In this document: in pieces, positions 27,601 to 37,876 of the stretch | How the letters are laid out: the number at the start of each line of letters is the position of its first letter | Position numbering within the stretch: the first letter of the stretch is position 1 | Assembly: GCF_009646115.1 (NCBI RefSeq) | Contig: NZ_CP045720.1 | Span: 2,170,001-2,234,000 of the forward strand | DNA length: 64,000 bases | Direction: 5' to 3' | DNA from: Pantoea eucalypti | GTDB taxonomy: Bacteria > Pseudomonadota > Gammaproteobacteria > Enterobacterales > Enterobacteriaceae | Notes under the pieces: generated by a model | Databases searched by the model: none | The model's input: only the letters and a program-made list of their open reading frames with translations | What the model was told of the DNA's origin: nothing | Translations under genes and position numbers: made by a program

Positions 27601-30295
27601 TCTGTTTAACTTCCTGAAAAAAGAGAAGGTCTGGGATTTTCAGGGCGGTATTCATCCGCCGGAAATGAAAACCCAGTCTAACGGTACGCCACTCAGCGAA
27701 CTGCCGTTGCCACACCGTTTTATTATCCCGCTGAAACAGCATATCGGACATGAAGGTGAGATCTGCGTTGCACCTGGCGACAAGGTGTTGCGCGGTCAGC
27801 CCCTGACGTTTGGCACGGGCCGTATGCTGCCGGTCCATGCACCCACTTCTGGTGTCATTGATGATATTGGTCAGCATATGACCGCGCATCCTTCGGGTTT
27901 GTCAGAACTGTGTATTTTTCTGACGCCCGACGGCGACGACCGCTGGATACCGCTTGATCCTCTGCCTGACTACCGTCAGCATCCGCGCGCCGACATTGTG
28001 CAACGTATTCACGACGCCGGCGTTGCGGGCCTGGGTGGCGCGGGCTTCCCTACCGCCACCAAACTCAAAGGCGGCCTGCGCGGGGTGAAAACCCTGATTA
28101 TTAATGCGGCCGAGTGCGAGCCCTACATCACCGCGGACGATCGTCTGATGCAGGATTACGCCGCCGAAGTGCTGGAAGGCAGTCGCATTCTCGCATGGGT
28201 GTTGCAGGCTGAGCGGGTTTTGATTGGTATTGAAGATAATAAACCAGAGGCGATTGCCGCGCTGAAACAGGCATTGGGTAACGAACGCGATCTGCACATT
28301 CGCGTCATCCCGACTAAATACCCTTCTGGCGGCGCAAAGCAGCTGACCCGTATTCTGACCGGCATGGAAGTGCCACACGGCGGACGTTCCACCGATATCG
28401 GTGTGCTGATGCAAAACGTTGGCACCGCCTGGGCGGTTAAACGCGCCATAATTAATGGTGAGCCGATTACCGAACGTGTCGTGACGCTGACTGGCGAGTC
28501 AATTGCCCAGCCGCGTAACGTCTGGAGTCGTCTCGGCACCCCAATCAGCCATCTCTTGCACCATGTCGGTTTTACACCAGCACCGCGTCAGATGGTGATC
28601 ATGGGCGGCCCGCTGATGGGCTTTACCCTGCCGTCGCTGGATGTGCCGGTGGTGAAGATCACCAACTGTATTCTCGCCCCCTCTCCCAGTGAGATGGGTA
28701 ACAACGATGAAGAGCAGTCCTGCATTCGCTGTTCCGCCTGCGCCGATGCCTGTCCGGCTAAGCTGCTGCCTCAGCAGCTTTACTGGTTCAGCCAGGGCGG
28801 CGATCATGATAAAGCGCGCTCACACCACATTGATGACTGTATTGAATGTGGCGCCTGCGCCTATGTCTGCCCGAGCAATATTCCGCTGGTGCAATATTAT
28901 CGCCAGGAAAAAGCGGAGCTGCGCGCCATCGATCTGGAAGCGAAACGCACGCTGGAAGCCAAAGCTCGCTTCGAAGCCCGTCAGGCAAGGCTGGAGCGCG
29001 AGAAACAGGCCCGTGAAGCGCGTCATGAGGAGGCAAAACAGCGTGTAGCCCGTACCGATACCAGTGAGCTGGCGGCTGCGAAAGCGCGGGTGAAAGCCCG
29101 CCAGGCCGCTGAACCGGATGAAGCGACGCTTGAAGCGCAACGTGAAGCCCGTCATGCGCAGGCGCGTCTGCGTCAGGCCGAGGCTCAGGCGGAAACCCAA
29201 CCAGTAACGCGTCAGACTGTCGATCCGCGCAAAGCCGCGGTTGAAGCGGCCATTGCCCGAGCTAAGGTGAAGAAAGTGTCACCGGTTGATGCGGTGGAGA
29301 CCGTGGCTGAAGCCAGCGTCGATCCGCGCAAAGCCGCTGTCGAAGCGGCGGTAGCCCGCGCTAAGGCGAAGAAAGCTGCACAGGCTGAAGCCGCGGCTCC
29401 GGCTGACACGGCGAACGTTTCTGACGCCGCGCCAGACGCCGCTGCTGAAACTGACCCGCGCAAAGCTGCGGTGCAGGCCGCCATTGCCCGCGCCAAAGCG
29501 AAGAAAGCCGCGCAGGCTGAAGCCGCGACTCCGGCTGACACGGCGAACGTTAGTGAAGTCGCGCCAGACGCCGCTGCCGAAACCGACCCGCGCAAAGCTG
29601 CGGTGCAGGCCGCGATTGCCCGCGCCAAAGCGAAGAAAGCCGCGCAGGCTGAAGCCGCGGCTCCGGCTGACACGGCGAGCGTTTCTGAAGCCGCGCCAGA
29701 CGCCGCTGCCGAAACCGACCCGCGTAAAGCTGCGGTACAGGCCGCGATTGCCCGCGCCAAAGCGAAGAAAGCCGCACAGGCTGAAGGCGCGGATGCGGCG
29801 ACGCCGGCTGACACGGCGAGCGAGTCTGAAGCCGCGCCAGGCGCCGCTGCCGAAACTGACCCGCGCAAAGCTGCGGTGCAGGCCGCCATTGCCCGCGCCA
29901 AAGCGAAGAAAGCCGCACAGGCTGAAGGCGTGGATGCGACGACTCCGGCTGACGCGGCGAGCGTTACTGAAGCCGCGCCAGACGCCGCTGCTGAAACCGA
30001 TCCGCGTAAAGCTGCGGTGCAGGCCGCCATTGCCCGTGTCAAAGCGAAGAAAGCCGCGCAGGCTGAAAATGACGCGGAGACAGCTTCACGCGATGCCGCA
30101 GCAGTCGCTACTGCCGCGCATTTTGCGGTGGAGAAAGCGGAAGAGGCGCAGGAGCAGGCAAACAATGCGAATGCTGAACCTGAACAGGCACCTGAACTGA
30201 ATCAACCCGATGATGCGCGCAAGGCCGCTATTGCTGCCGCCATCGCCCGTGCCAAAGCGCGTAAAGCGCAGTCGTATAAGACGCTTGAGGATTAA
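27593..30295 (+). CDS. rsxC: electron transport complex subunit RsxC, repeat-extended
   Basis: 900-residue subunit with an RnfC core that binds NADH and FMN ([13 protein letters not shown] near residue 145) and two ferredoxin motifs from Cys377 ([12 protein letters not shown]) and Cys416 ([12 protein letters not shown]). After a charged helical stretch, residues 544-900 are tandem repeats beginning [19 protein letters not shown]. coli RsxC has about 740 residues; the extra length is in the repeats. The stop abuts the rsxD start (TAA-ATG). Confidence 0.95.
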   Translation: MLNLFNFLKKEKVWDFQGGIHPPEMKTQSNGTPLSELPLPHRFIIPLKQHIGHEGEICVAPGDKVLRGQPLTFGTGRMLPVHAPTSGVIDDIGQHMTAHPSGLSELCIFLTPDGDDRWIPLDPLPDYRQHPRADIVQRIHDAGVAGLGGAGFPTATKLKGGLRGVKTLIINAAECEPYITADDRLMQDYAAEVLEGSRILAWVLQAERVLIGIEDNKPEAIAALKQALGNERDLHIRVIPTKYPSGGAKQLTRILTGMEVPHGGRSTDIGVLMQNVGTAWAVKRAIINGEPITERVVTLTGESIAQPRNVWSRLGTPISHLLHHVGFTPAPRQMVIMGGPLMGFTLPSLDVPVVKITNCILAPSPSEMGNNDEEQSCIRCSACADACPAKLLPQQLYWFSQGGDHDKARSHHIDDCIECGACAYVCPSNIPLVQYYRQEKAELRAIDLEAKRTLEAKARFEARQARLEREKQAREARHEEAKQRVARTDTSELAAAKARVKARQAAEPDEATLEAQREARHAQARLRQAEAQAETQPVTRQTVDPRKAAVEAAIARAKVKKVSPVDAVETVAEASVDPRKAAVEAAVARAKAKKAAQAEAAAPADTANVSDAAPDAAAETDPRKAAVQAAIARAKAKKAAQAEAATPADTANVSEVAPDAAAETDPRKAAVQAAIARAKAKKAAQAEAAAPADTASVSEAAPDAAAETDPRKAAVQAAIARAKAKKAAQAEGADAATPADTASESEAAPGAAAETDPRKAAVQAAIARAKAKKAAQAEGVDATTPADAASVTEAAPDAAAETDPRKAAVQAAIARVKAKKAAQAENDAETASRDAAAVATAAHFAVEKAEEAQEQANNANAEPEQAPELNQPDDARKAAIAAAIARAKARKAQSYKTLED
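29222..30220 (+). repeat. tandem repeat in rsxC
   Basis: Unit starts at 29222, 29321, 29453, 29585, 29717, 29858 and 29999, with a divergent last unit at 30212. Periods are 99, 132, 132, 132, 141, 141 bases. Units 2-6 are nearly identical in DNA. Each codes for an Ala/Lys-rich helix plus an Ala/Pro/Thr/Glu linker. Long frames on the other strand here are repeat artefacts. Confidence 0.9.
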
Positions 30296-31354
30296 ATGGC
30301 TTTTCGTATCGCAAGTTCTCCTTACACCCATAACCGCCGCAGCACAGGCAACATCATGCTGCTGGTGGTGCTGGCTGCAGTGCCTGGTTTTGCTGCACAA
30401 TGTTATTTCTTTGGTTACGGCACCTTTTTGCAGGTCCTGCTTGCGACGCTCACCGCCTGGCTGACCGAGGCGGCCATTCTGCGGCTGCGTAAAGCGCCCG
30501 TTGGCAGCACCCTGGCGGATAACTCTGCGTTACTGACTGCTGTGCTGATTGGTATCAGCCTGCCCCCGCTGGCGCCCTGGTGGCTGGTGGTGATCGGTAC
30601 GCTGTTTGCTGTGGTCATTGCTAAACAGCTTTATGGCGGTCTGGGACAGAACCCGTTTAACCCGGCGATGGTCGGCTATGTGGTGCTGCTGATCTCCTTC
30701 CCGGTGCAAATGACCAGCTGGCTGCCGCCTGACACCCTTCAGGCGATCAAACCGGGGCTGATGGACAGTCTTAGCATGGTGTTCAGTGGCCATACGCTGG
30801 CGGGCGAAACCATGCAGCAGTTGCAGATGGGAGTGGATGGCATCAGCCAGGCGACGCCGCTTGATACCTTTAAAACCGGTTTACGCGCCGGTCACAGCGC
30901 AGAGCATTTGCTGGCCCAGCCGATCTACAGCGGCGTGCTGGCGGGCCTGGGCTGGCAGTGGGTCAATGTCGGATATCTGGTGGGCGGCCTGTTCCTGCTG
31001 TGGAAAAGTGCGATTCGCTGGCATATCCCTGCAGCCATGCTGCTGTCACTGGCGTTCTGCGCCACGCTGGGCTGGTTCTTCTCACCGGAATCACTCAACA
31101 GTCCGCTGATTCACCTGTTCTCCGGTGCCACCATGCTGGGGGCGTTCTTTATTGCCACCGATCCGGTGACCGCCTCCACCACCAATCGGGGTCGCCTGAT
31201 CTATGGTGCGCTGATTGGATTGCTGGTCTGGCTGATTCGCAGCTTTGGCGGCTATCCTGATGGCGTGGCATTTGCTGTGCTGTTGGCAAACATCTGCGTG
31301 CCGCTCATCGATTACTACACCCAGCCGCGCGTTTACGGCCATCAGAAGGATTAA
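30296..31354 (+). CDS. rsxD: electron transport complex subunit RsxD
   Basis: 352-residue membrane subunit with about nine or ten hydrophobic segments. The covalent FMN attachment threonine is Thr187 in SQATPLDT, the same number as reported for E. coli/Vibrio RsxD/Rnf[16 protein letters not shown] and [11 protein letters not shown] are family motifs. It begins directly after the rsxC stop; rsxG starts three bases after its own stop. Confidence 0.95.
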   Translation: MAFRIASSPYTHNRRSTGNIMLLVVLAAVPGFAAQCYFFGYGTFLQVLLATLTAWLTEAAILRLRKAPVGSTLADNSALLTAVLIGISLPPLAPWWLVVIGTLFAVVIAKQLYGGLGQNPFNPAMVGYVVLLISFPVQMTSWLPPDTLQAIKPGLMDSLSMVFSGHTLAGETMQQLQMGVDGISQATPLDTFKTGLRAGHSAEHLLAQPIYSGVLAGLGWQWVNVGYLVGGLFLLWKSAIRWHIPAAMLLSLAFCATLGWFFSPESLNSPLIHLFSGATMLGAFFIATDPVTASTTNRGRLIYGALIGLLVWLIRSFGGYPDGVAFAVLLANICVPLIDYYTQPRVYGHQKD

Positions 31355-31357
31355 GCG

Positions 31358-31990
31358 ATGCTGGAGACGATTCGCAAAAATGGTGTGACGCTGGCGATTT
31401 TCGCCGCAATTACCACGGCTGCTACTGCAGTAGTTAATACGGTCACTAAACCGACAGTGGAGCATCAGACCCTGCTTCAGCAGAAAAATTTGCTGGATCA
31501 GGTGGTGCCTGAAGACCTTTATGACAACAATATTCAGCAGGATTGTTACGTTGTCACAGATGCTGCACTGGGGAATAGCGCCCCGCACCATCTCTTCCTG
31601 GCGCGTAAAGGCGGCCAGCCGGTCGCTGCCGCACTGGAGACAACTGCGCCTGACGGCTACTCTGGTGCGATACAGATGCTGGTCGGTGCTGATTTCCAGG
31701 GTAAAGTACTGGGCGTGCGGGTGATCGAACACCATGAGACGCCTGGTCTGGGCGATAAGATTGAATTACGCATTTCTGACTGGATCAACAGCTTTAATGG
31801 CAAAGTGGTTCATGGTCCGGCGGATAAAGCGTTTGCGGTTAAGAAAGATGGCGGCGACTTCGATCAGTTCACCGGCGCCACCATTACCCCACGCGCGGTG
31901 GTCAATGCGACCAAACGCACCGCGCTGTTGATGAAAACGCTTCCGGAGAAACTCTCTTCGTTACCGGCATGTGGAGACGCAAATGAGTGA
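31358..31990 (+). CDS. rsxG: electron transport complex subunit RsxG
   Basis: 210-residue subunit with one N-terminal membrane segment (about 9-28) and a periplasmic flavin domain. [11 protein letters not shown] holds the covalent FMN threonine (Thr175). [12 protein letters not shown] is conserved in RnfG. The end overlaps the rsxE start by eight bases. Confidence 0.95.
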   Translation: MLETIRKNGVTLAIFAAITTAATAVVNTVTKPTVEHQTLLQQKNLLDQVVPEDLYDNNIQQDCYVVTDAALGNSAPHHLFLARKGGQPVAAALETTAPDGYSGAIQMLVGADFQGKVLGVRVIEHHETPGLGDKIELRISDWINSFNGKVVHGPADKAFAVKKDGGDFDQFTGATITPRAVVNATKRTALLMKTLPEKLSSLPACGDANE

Positions 31991-32687
31991 AGCTAAAAGT
32001 CTGCTGGTGGGTGGACTGTGGAAAAACAACTCGGCACTGGTGCAGCTGCTGGGCCTGTGCCCACTGCTGGCGGTTACGGCGACGGCAACGAATGCGCTGG
32101 GTTTAGGGCTGGCCACCACGCTGGTGCTGACCCTGACCAACAGTTTTATTTCGGCCTCGCGCCGTTGGGTGCCGTCTGAAATTCGTATCCCGATTTATGT
32201 GATGATCATCGCCTCCGTGGTGAGCTGCGTGCAGATGCTGATCAACGCCTACGCCTATGGTCTCTATCAGTCGCTGGGGATTTTTATCCCACTCATTGTC
32301 ACCAACTGCATTGTGGTTGGTCGCGCTGAAGCGGTCGCCTCTAAAAGCAGCATCCCGCTTGCCGCGCTGGATGGTTTTGCCATCGGCATGGGCGCGACCT
32401 GCGCCATGGTAGTGCTGGGTTCGCTGCGTGAAATTATCGGCAGTGGCACACTGTTTAACGGCGCCGATCAGCTGCTCGGCCCATGGGCGAAATCGCTGCG
32501 TATCGAAGTGGTCCATTTCGATTCACCGATGCTGCTGGCAATGCTGCCGCCTGGCGCGTTTATCGGCCTCGGCATGATGCTGGCGGGTAAATACCTGATC
32601 GATCAGAAGATGAAACAGCGGGCTGCCCTGCGTGCTCAGGCTGCTGAAAACACGGCACCTCAGAACGCCGTCGGGAAGCCGGTGTGA
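31983..32687 (+). CDS. rsxE: electron transport complex subunit RsxE
   Basis: 234-residue membrane subunit paralogous to RsxA, with six hydrophobic segments; [14 protein letters not shown] and [14 protein letters not shown] carry the conserved cysteines. The start at 31983 ([11 protein letters not shown]) follows GGAGACGCAA; an ATG 12 bases earlier lacks a ribosome site. The stop overlaps the nth GTG start (GTGTGA), so nth is translationally coupled to the operon. Confidence 0.95.
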   Translation: MSEAKSLLVGGLWKNNSALVQLLGLCPLLAVTATATNALGLGLATTLVLTLTNSFISASRRWVPSEIRIPIYVMIIASVVSCVQMLINAYAYGLYQSLGIFIPLIVTNCIVVGRAEAVASKSSIPLAALDGFAIGMGATCAMVVLGSLREIIGSGTLFNGADQLLGPWAKSLRIEVVHFDSPMLLAMLPPGAFIGLGMMLAGKYLIDQKMKQRAALRAQAAENTAPQNAVGKPV

Positions 32688-33316
32688 ACCAGACTAAACG
32701 CACCGAGATTCTTCATCGCCTGCAGCAGAACAATCCGCATCCCACCACCGAGCTGAACTTCAGCTCGCCGTTTGAGCTGCTGATTGCGGTACTGCTGTCG
32801 GCGCAGGCGACCGATGTCAGCGTCAACAAAGCCACCGCAAAGCTCTATCCGGTGGCGAATACGCCTGCCGCGATGCTGGCGCTAGGCGTGGATGGCGTAA
32901 AGGAATACATCAAGACTATCGGCCTGTTTAACAGCAAAGCGGAAAATGTGATTAAGACCTGTCGCATTCTGCTTGAGCAGCACAACGGAGAAGTGCCGGA
33001 AGATCGTGCGGCGCTGGAAGCCCTGCCTGGTGTTGGCCGTAAAACGGCCAATGTAGTGCTGAATACCGCCTTTGGCTGGCCGACAATTGCCGTTGATACT
33101 CACATCTTCCGCGTCAGCAACCGGACAAAATTTGCGCCGGGTAAGAATGTGGAAGAGGTGGAGCAGAAGCTGCTGAAGGTGGTTCCGGCTGCCTATAAAG
33201 TTGACTGCCACCACTGGCTGATTCTGCATGGCCGTTACACCTGCGTGGCGCGCAAGCCCCGTTGCGGCTCATGCCTGATTGAAGACCTCTGCGAGTATCC
33301 CGACAAAGTCGAGTGA
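32684..33316 (+). CDS. nth: endonuclease III
   Basis: DNA glycosylase/AP lyase of base excision repair acting on oxidised pyrimidines. Helix-hairpin-helix [13 protein letters not shown] contains the catalytic Lys120, and VDTHIFR contains Asp138. The 4Fe-4S cluster cysteines are in [17 protein letters not shown] near the C-terminus. 210 residues against 211 in E. coli. Starts with GTG overlapping the rsxE stop. A terminator follows immediately. Confidence 0.96.
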   Translation: MNQTKRTEILHRLQQNNPHPTTELNFSSPFELLIAVLLSAQATDVSVNKATAKLYPVANTPAAMLALGVDGVKEYIKTIGLFNSKAENVIKTCRILLEQHNGEVPEDRAALEALPGVGRKTANVVLNTAFGWPTIAVDTHIFRVSNRTKFAPGKNVEEVEQKLLKVVPAAYKVDCHHWLILHGRYTCVARKPRCGSCLIEDLCEYPDKVE

Positions 33317-33327
33317 TTCGCCTGACT

Positions 33328-33352
33328 AACCCGCTGCGGCGGGTTTTTTATT
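33328..33352 (+). terminator. terminator of the rsx-nth operon
   Basis: AACCCGC-TGCG-GCGGGTT stem followed by TTTTTATT, starting 12 bases after the nth stop. This ends the conserved block; E. coli continues with dtpA, but here four other genes intervene. Confidence 0.9.
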
Positions 33353-33522
33353 GTCTGGTTGAACCCTCTGTAACCTTCTTTCCAGTCCGGTTCCCCCTTT
33401 TCGCCGCACGCTCTGGCTCGTCTGAATACCTCCACTGTTTGTCGGGTTGTTACATTGAGGTTGATGATGGAAAATCGCCGCCCCTGACGATAAGAAAATG
33501 TTATGACACGGTGAGTAAAGTA

Positions 33523-34242
33523 ATGATCAAAGGTTCTTCTGCGGAGAGACATCCGCTGCGCCTGTTTCTGGCACGATTCTGGCCACATCCGCTGACAGTA
33601 AGTAAAAAGCATGTGGTGATTGCCGGACTGGGTGCGGGCATTGGCCTGGTACTCACCAGTCTGCTGAGTCACTGGATGCTGGGGGAGCTGAATCTGTGGT
33701 TTGTTGCCCCGGTGGGTGCTTCGGCCGTTTTACTCTTTGGTCTGCCCGCCAGTCCGCTGGCGCAGCCGTGGGCCATCGTCGGCGGCAACACCCTGTCCGC
33801 GCTGGCGGGCGTCACCGTCAGCCAGCTCATCCCCGATCCGGCGATTGCCTGCGGCGTCGCGGCCTGCGTGGCGATCCTGTTGATGTTTCAACTGCGCTGT
33901 CTGCATCCACCCGGCGGCGCAGTCGCGCTAACCGCTATTCTGGGCGGACCTTCCGTGGAGCAACTGGGTTATCAGTTTGTCCTTACGCCGATCATGCTTA
34001 ACTCACTGACACTGGCGCTGCTTGCATTGCTGTTTAATAATCTGGCCGGTCGCCGCTATCCCCACCCACTGGCGCCGCAGGAGGTTAAACCGGAGCCGAT
34101 CGCGATGCCGGTCTCGCTGACGCGCGCCGATCTGCATCAGGCTTTACAGGGCGGTGAACTGCTGGATATTGATGAAGACGATCTGCAGGAATTGCTGCTG
34201 CGAGCCGAAGAGATTGCCGGACGCCGTCAGGTTAACGGCTGA
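33523..34242 (+). CDS. HPP family membrane protein
   Basis: 239 residues with about four to five hydrophobic segments between residues 30 and 190 and the namesake motif LRCLHPPGGAVAL (His128-Pro129-Pro130). The C-terminus is soluble and acidic. HPP proteins are membrane proteins of largely unknown function; some cyanobacterial and plant members have been linked to nitrite transport. The start at 33523 follows GGTGAG; the frame is open further upstream, through the terminator, which cannot be coding. Absent at this position in E. coli. Confidence 0.8.
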   Translation: MIKGSSAERHPLRLFLARFWPHPLTVSKKHVVIAGLGAGIGLVLTSLLSHWMLGELNLWFVAPVGASAVLLFGLPASPLAQPWAIVGGNTLSALAGVTVSQLIPDPAIACGVAACVAILLMFQLRCLHPPGGAVALTAILGGPSVEQLGYQFVLTPIMLNSLTLALLALLFNNLAGRRYPHPLAPQEVKPEPIAMPVSLTRADLHQALQGGELLDIDEDDLQELLLRAEEIAGRRQVNG

Positions 34243-34476
34243 AACCTGCCTGTTGTGGCTGTCGGTCCTCCGCTTTTCTCCTTGCGGAGGCGGGGATGCC
34301 GACATTGATCGCTGCCACACTTTTGCTTAGCCGCTGCGCCAGCCATATCCAATAACATATTGATAACACAGCCACCCAGGCCGGACGCCCATCGGGTCCT
34401 GGGCGAATGCCCATAGAGCTGCCCTTTTGCGCGCCCTACACTTTGCTCTTCTTTACGTTTCTTACGAGGAAGACCG

Positions 34477-35820
34477 ATGGATAGCGCCTTGTCCCCCCAG
34501 CAAGATGAGCTGATCGCCTCCGCCATCAAAAAATTCTTCACCCATATCATCCCCATGCTGGTGGTGATGCTGATCATTAACCAGATCGATCGCGCCAATA
34601 TTGGCTTTATCAAGGCGGAACTGCGTACCGATGCCGGGATCAGCGCGGCGGCTTTTGGTCTGGGTGCGGGCCTGTTTTTTATCGGCTATGCGCTGTTTGA
34701 AGTTCCCAGTAATCTGATGATGAAGCGCTTTGGCGCCCGCGTCTGGCTGACACGCATTATGATTACCTGGGGACTGGTGGTGGTCATGACGGGTTTCGTC
34801 ACCTCACCCATCCAGTTTTACCTGCTGCGTTTTTTACTCGGCGTGGCTGAAGCAGGTTTCTTTCCCGGCGTACTGTTCTATTTCCGTCAGTGGGTCCCGA
34901 ATGCCTGGCGCGGCCGGGCCACTGCGATGGTGCTGAGTGCAACTGCGGGCGCCTTCCTCTTCTCCGGGCCAATCACTGGCGCCATTCTGATGATGCACGA
35001 TTTTTCAGGCATTGCCGGCTGGAAATGGGTGATGTTTCTTGAAGGCGGTGCTTCCGTGCTGGTCGGTATTCTCGCCGCATGGGTACTGGTGTCACGCCCC
35101 GGCGACGCACGCTGGCTGAGCGATGCGGAGAAACAGGCCCTGATACAGCAGCTGAATAGTGAAGAGGCACAGCGTGACGAGCTTAACCGCGCGCCCGGTA
35201 AAATGTCGCTGTTACGTAATCGCAGCCTGCTGTTCTTCTGCGCGATCTTCTTCACCATGACCATGACAGGCTATACCCTGGTGTTCTGGCTACCGCAGAT
35301 TATTCAGCGTATTCAGGGCTTCAGCAGTTTTGGCATCGGCATTCTCACCGCCGTACCCTGGCTTTGCGCCATTATTGCCATCAACCTGCTGAGTCGCTTT
35401 TCAGACCGCCACCGCGACAAACTCGATAAAGCGCTGGGCGTCGCCATGCTGGTCGCGGCCTGCGGCACCTTTATGGCTACGCTGGGTTCTCCATGGTTTG
35501 GCTTCCTGGCGATGATCGTGGCCTGTATCGGCTCGAAAGTCAGCGCCACCTTTTTCTGGCCGATGCCGCAGGGAGAACTGCCTGCCTCAATTGTTGCGCC
35601 TGGGATTGCGCTGGTGAACTCTGTTGGCAACCTTGGCGGCTTCTTCGCACCGACGGTGTTTGGCTATCTGGAGATGAAGACAGGCTCCACCACCGGCGGT
35701 CTCTATGCCCTGACCAGCGTCTCGCTGCTGACCGGGCTGTGGCTGCTGCTGCGCCGCAAGCCCTCCCCGCCTTCCCTTGATCCTATGGAGAATCACAATG
35801 TCAGACAGTCCAGTCATTAA
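34477..35820 (+). CDS. MFS transporter, anion:cation symporter type
   Basis: 447 residues with 12 predicted membrane segments. The motif GAGLFFIGYALFEVPSNLMM and RFLLGVAEAGFFPGVLFYF are typical of the anion:cation symporter branch (GudP, tartrate and hydroxyphenylacetate carriers). GAGGAAGACCG precedes the ATG. Its end overlaps the next gene by 23 bases, so it probably imports the substrate of the adjacent glucarate-dehydratase-like enzyme. The exact substrate is not shown. Confidence 0.85.
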   Translation: MDSALSPQQDELIASAIKKFFTHIIPMLVVMLIINQIDRANIGFIKAELRTDAGISAAAFGLGAGLFFIGYALFEVPSNLMMKRFGARVWLTRIMITWGLVVVMTGFVTSPIQFYLLRFLLGVAEAGFFPGVLFYFRQWVPNAWRGRATAMVLSATAGAFLFSGPITGAILMMHDFSGIAGWKWVMFLEGGASVLVGILAAWVLVSRPGDARWLSDAEKQALIQQLNSEEAQRDELNRAPGKMSLLRNRSLLFFCAIFFTMTMTGYTLVFWLPQIIQRIQGFSSFGIGILTAVPWLCAIIAINLLSRFSDRHRDKLDKALGVAMLVAACGTFMATLGSPWFGFLAMIVACIGSKVSATFFWPMPQGELPASIVAPGIALVNSVGNLGGFFAPTVFGYLEMKTGSTTGGLYALTSVSLLTGLWLLLRRKPSPPSLDPMENHNVRQSSH

Positions 35821-37141
35821 AACAATGCGGGTGGTGCCTGTCGCCGGATATGACAGCATGCTGCTGAACATTGGCGGCGCGCACAACTGCTATTTTACCC
35901 GCATTCTGGTGATCCTGACCGATTCCGCTGGCCGTACCGGCGTCGGCGAAAGTCCCTGCCACGCCTCAACACTGGCGCTGCTGGCGCGCTTTCGTCCGCA
36001 GATTGAGGGCAGCGATCTGCTGCGGCTGAATGCCACCGTCGCGACGCTGTTTGCCAGCGACGCACGACACCAGCAGACCGCGCACACCGACGACATTCAT
36101 ATTCCGCAGATGAATCCCGAGAAGTTTTACAACGCCACCGCAGCCATTGAAGCTGCGCTACTTGACCTGCTGGGCCAGCACCTGAATCTGCCGGTTGCCG
36201 AGTTACTTGCCAGCGGCAAGCAGCGCGATCGCGTGCCAGTACTTGGCTATCTGTTCTATATCGCCGACCGTAACCTGACCAGCATGGACTATCAGGCGGG
36301 CCACGCTGGTGGTGATGCCTGGCTGCAACTGCGTCATGAGAAAGCGATGGATGCGGATAGCGTGGTGCGGCTGGCGGAGGCGGCAGCCGATCGCTATGGC
36401 TTCCGGGATTTTAAACTGAAGGGCGGCGTTCATCATGCCGAAGTGGAAGTGGAAACGGTTAACGCCCTGCTGACACGTTTTCCTCAGGCACGGGTAACGG
36501 TTGATCCCAATGCCAGCTGGTCGCTGGATGAGGCCATTTATTATGGTAAACAGCTGGCGGGCCGGATTCCCTATCTGGAAGATCCCTGCGGCGCGGAGCA
36601 GGGCTATTCCGGCAGGGAAACGCTGGCGGAGTTTAAGCGAGCCACGGGTATTCCGGTCGCCACCAATATGATCGCCAATGACTGGCGACAGTTGCAGCAT
36701 GCCTTACAGCTTAATGCCATCGACATCCCCCTGGCCGACCCGCATTTCTGGACGATGCGTAATGCACATACCGTGGCGCAGTTGTGCCATGAATGGGGCC
36801 TGACAACCGGCTGCCACTCAAACAACCATTTTGATGTATCACTGGCAATGGTGGCGCATCTGGGAGCCGCGGCACCGGGCGACAGACTGACTGCGTTTGA
36901 TACCCACTGGATCTGGCAGGATGGTCAGCAGCTGACGCAGCATGCGCCGCAGATTCGGGATGGCTTTCTGGAACTGCCTGAGGGGCCAGGATTGGGTATT
37001 ACCCTGGACATGGCGCGGGTCGAAGCTGCCCATGAACTCTACCATTCGCTACCTGATAAAAACCGAAACGACGCGTTGGGCATGCAGTTTCTGATTGATA
37101 ACTGGACGTTCAACGCGAAACGACCGGCCCTGTTGCGCTGA
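35798..37141 (+). CDS. glucarate-dehydratase-related enolase superfamily protein
   Basis: 447 residues, strongly similar to E. coli GudD/GudX. The start at 35798 (MSDSPVIKTMRVVPVAG) follows TATGGAG. Catalytic residues appear intact: Lys206 and Lys208 (DFKLKGG), Asp236 and Asn238 (VDPNAS), Glu261 (EDPCGAEQG), Asn290 (VATNMI) and His340 (GCHSNNHFD). The early loop reads GESPCHAST where GudD has GEIPGGEK, so the substrate may differ. It could be GudX-like, for which activity is weak or unknown. It is coupled to the upstream MFS carrier. Confidence 0.85.
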   Translation: MSDSPVIKTMRVVPVAGYDSMLLNIGGAHNCYFTRILVILTDSAGRTGVGESPCHASTLALLARFRPQIEGSDLLRLNATVATLFASDARHQQTAHTDDIHIPQMNPEKFYNATAAIEAALLDLLGQHLNLPVAELLASGKQRDRVPVLGYLFYIADRNLTSMDYQAGHAGGDAWLQLRHEKAMDADSVVRLAEAAADRYGFRDFKLKGGVHHAEVEVETVNALLTRFPQARVTVDPNASWSLDEAIYYGKQLAGRIPYLEDPCGAEQGYSGRETLAEFKRATGIPVATNMIANDWRQLQHALQLNAIDIPLADPHFWTMRNAHTVAQLCHEWGLTTGCHSNNHFDVSLAMVAHLGAAAPGDRLTAFDTHWIWQDGQQLTQHAPQIRDGFLELPEGPGLGITLDMARVEAAHELYHSLPDKNRNDALGMQFLIDNWTFNAKRPALLR

Positions 37142-37146
37142 TGACC

Positions 37147-37180
37147 GCCATCCTGTGACAGTGTCACAGGATGGCTTTGT
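37147..37180. terminator. bidirectional terminator
   Basis: GCCATCCTGTGACA and its exact complement (37162-37175) form a long perfect hairpin followed by TTTGTTT, between two convergent genes. Confidence 0.8.
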
Positions 37181-37876
37181 TTAGCGTTGCGCCAGTGCCG
37201 CCTGCATCCATGCAATCACCAGCGGAGAGTCTTTTTCCTGCAGTGCCGCGCGCTCAGACTGGAACAGCGTAGCCACATAGAAAGGATGATCCGGTAACTC
37301 CACGCCGCGAACGTCACCGGCATCATCCCTGGCGGTAATGCGCAGCGTATTATCGCCCAGCGCGTCACTGAATTCCGGGTTAACGCCAAAGTTACAGTGG
37401 TAGCCCTCGTCGCTCTCCAGCGTCCCGTAAGCCAGAGCAATACGGGAACCCGCTTCAAACCTCACCTTGCCACGCTGCTCCACCAAAGAGCAACTCAGCG
37501 GGGCAATGACCATCCGTCCGCCGGTATCCGTTTCAGCATGACGGGCATCGTGCCAGCCCAGGACGTTGCGCGCATACTCGATCACCGCATACTGGAATCC
37601 CCCACAGGAACCCAGGAAAGGTTTACCGCTCTCCCGCGCCCAGCGTAGGGTTTCAAATACGCCATTATCGTTGCGGTAAGGACTGCCAGGAACAACCCAG
37701 ACCGCATCACTGCGCGTCAGGTCTGTCTGTTCGAGGTGGTCAGTAGCGATCCAGTTCGTTTCAACGATAAGATTTAGCCGACGTGAAGCACGTTCAATAG
37801 CAAGGGGGATAGCCTGATGGGCAACCGCATCGGCGCGGTAGTCACCGACGAGAGATAAATGCAGTGGAGACGGCAT
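37181..37876 (-). CDS. CTP-synthase-like amidotransferase-domain protein
   Basis: 231 residues resembling the glutamine amidotransferase domain of CTP synthase, alone. The nucleophile elbow is intact (FLGSCGGFQYAV, Cys91). At the position of the catalytic histidine, where CTP synthase has QFHPE, this protein has LFQSE (Gln206), so glutaminase activity is doubtful. HPFYVATLF is otherwise conserved. The family is listed as CTP synthase C-terminal region-related (seleno)proteins; its function is unknown. Convergent with the glucarate-dehydratase-like gene. Confidence 0.75.
   Translation of the reverse strand: MPSPLHLSLVGDYRADAVAHQAIPLAIERASRRLNLIVETNWIATDHLEQTDLTRSDAVWVVPGSPYRNDNGVFETLRWARESGKPFLGSCGGFQYAVIEYARNVLGWHDARHAETDTGGRMVIAPLSCSLVEQRGKVRFEAGSRIALAYGTLESDEGYHCNFGVNPEFSDALGDNTLRITARDDAGDVRGVELPDHPFYVATLFQSERAALQEKDSPLVIAWMQAALAQR

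Noticed and set aside
29212..30165. 317-codon open frame on the strand opposite rsxC, and a long frame in another plus frame at 29484-30200
   Set aside because: Both follow the GC-rich tandem repeats and give low-complexity Ala/Ser or Arg/Pro sequence; rsxC explains the region.
29222..30220. CRISPR-like array
   Set aside because: The repeats are long, in frame, without spacers, and code for the RsxC tail.
33313..33522. Longer N-terminus of the HPP gene
   Set aside because: It would run through the rsx-nth terminator; GGTGAG before ATG 33523 marks the start.
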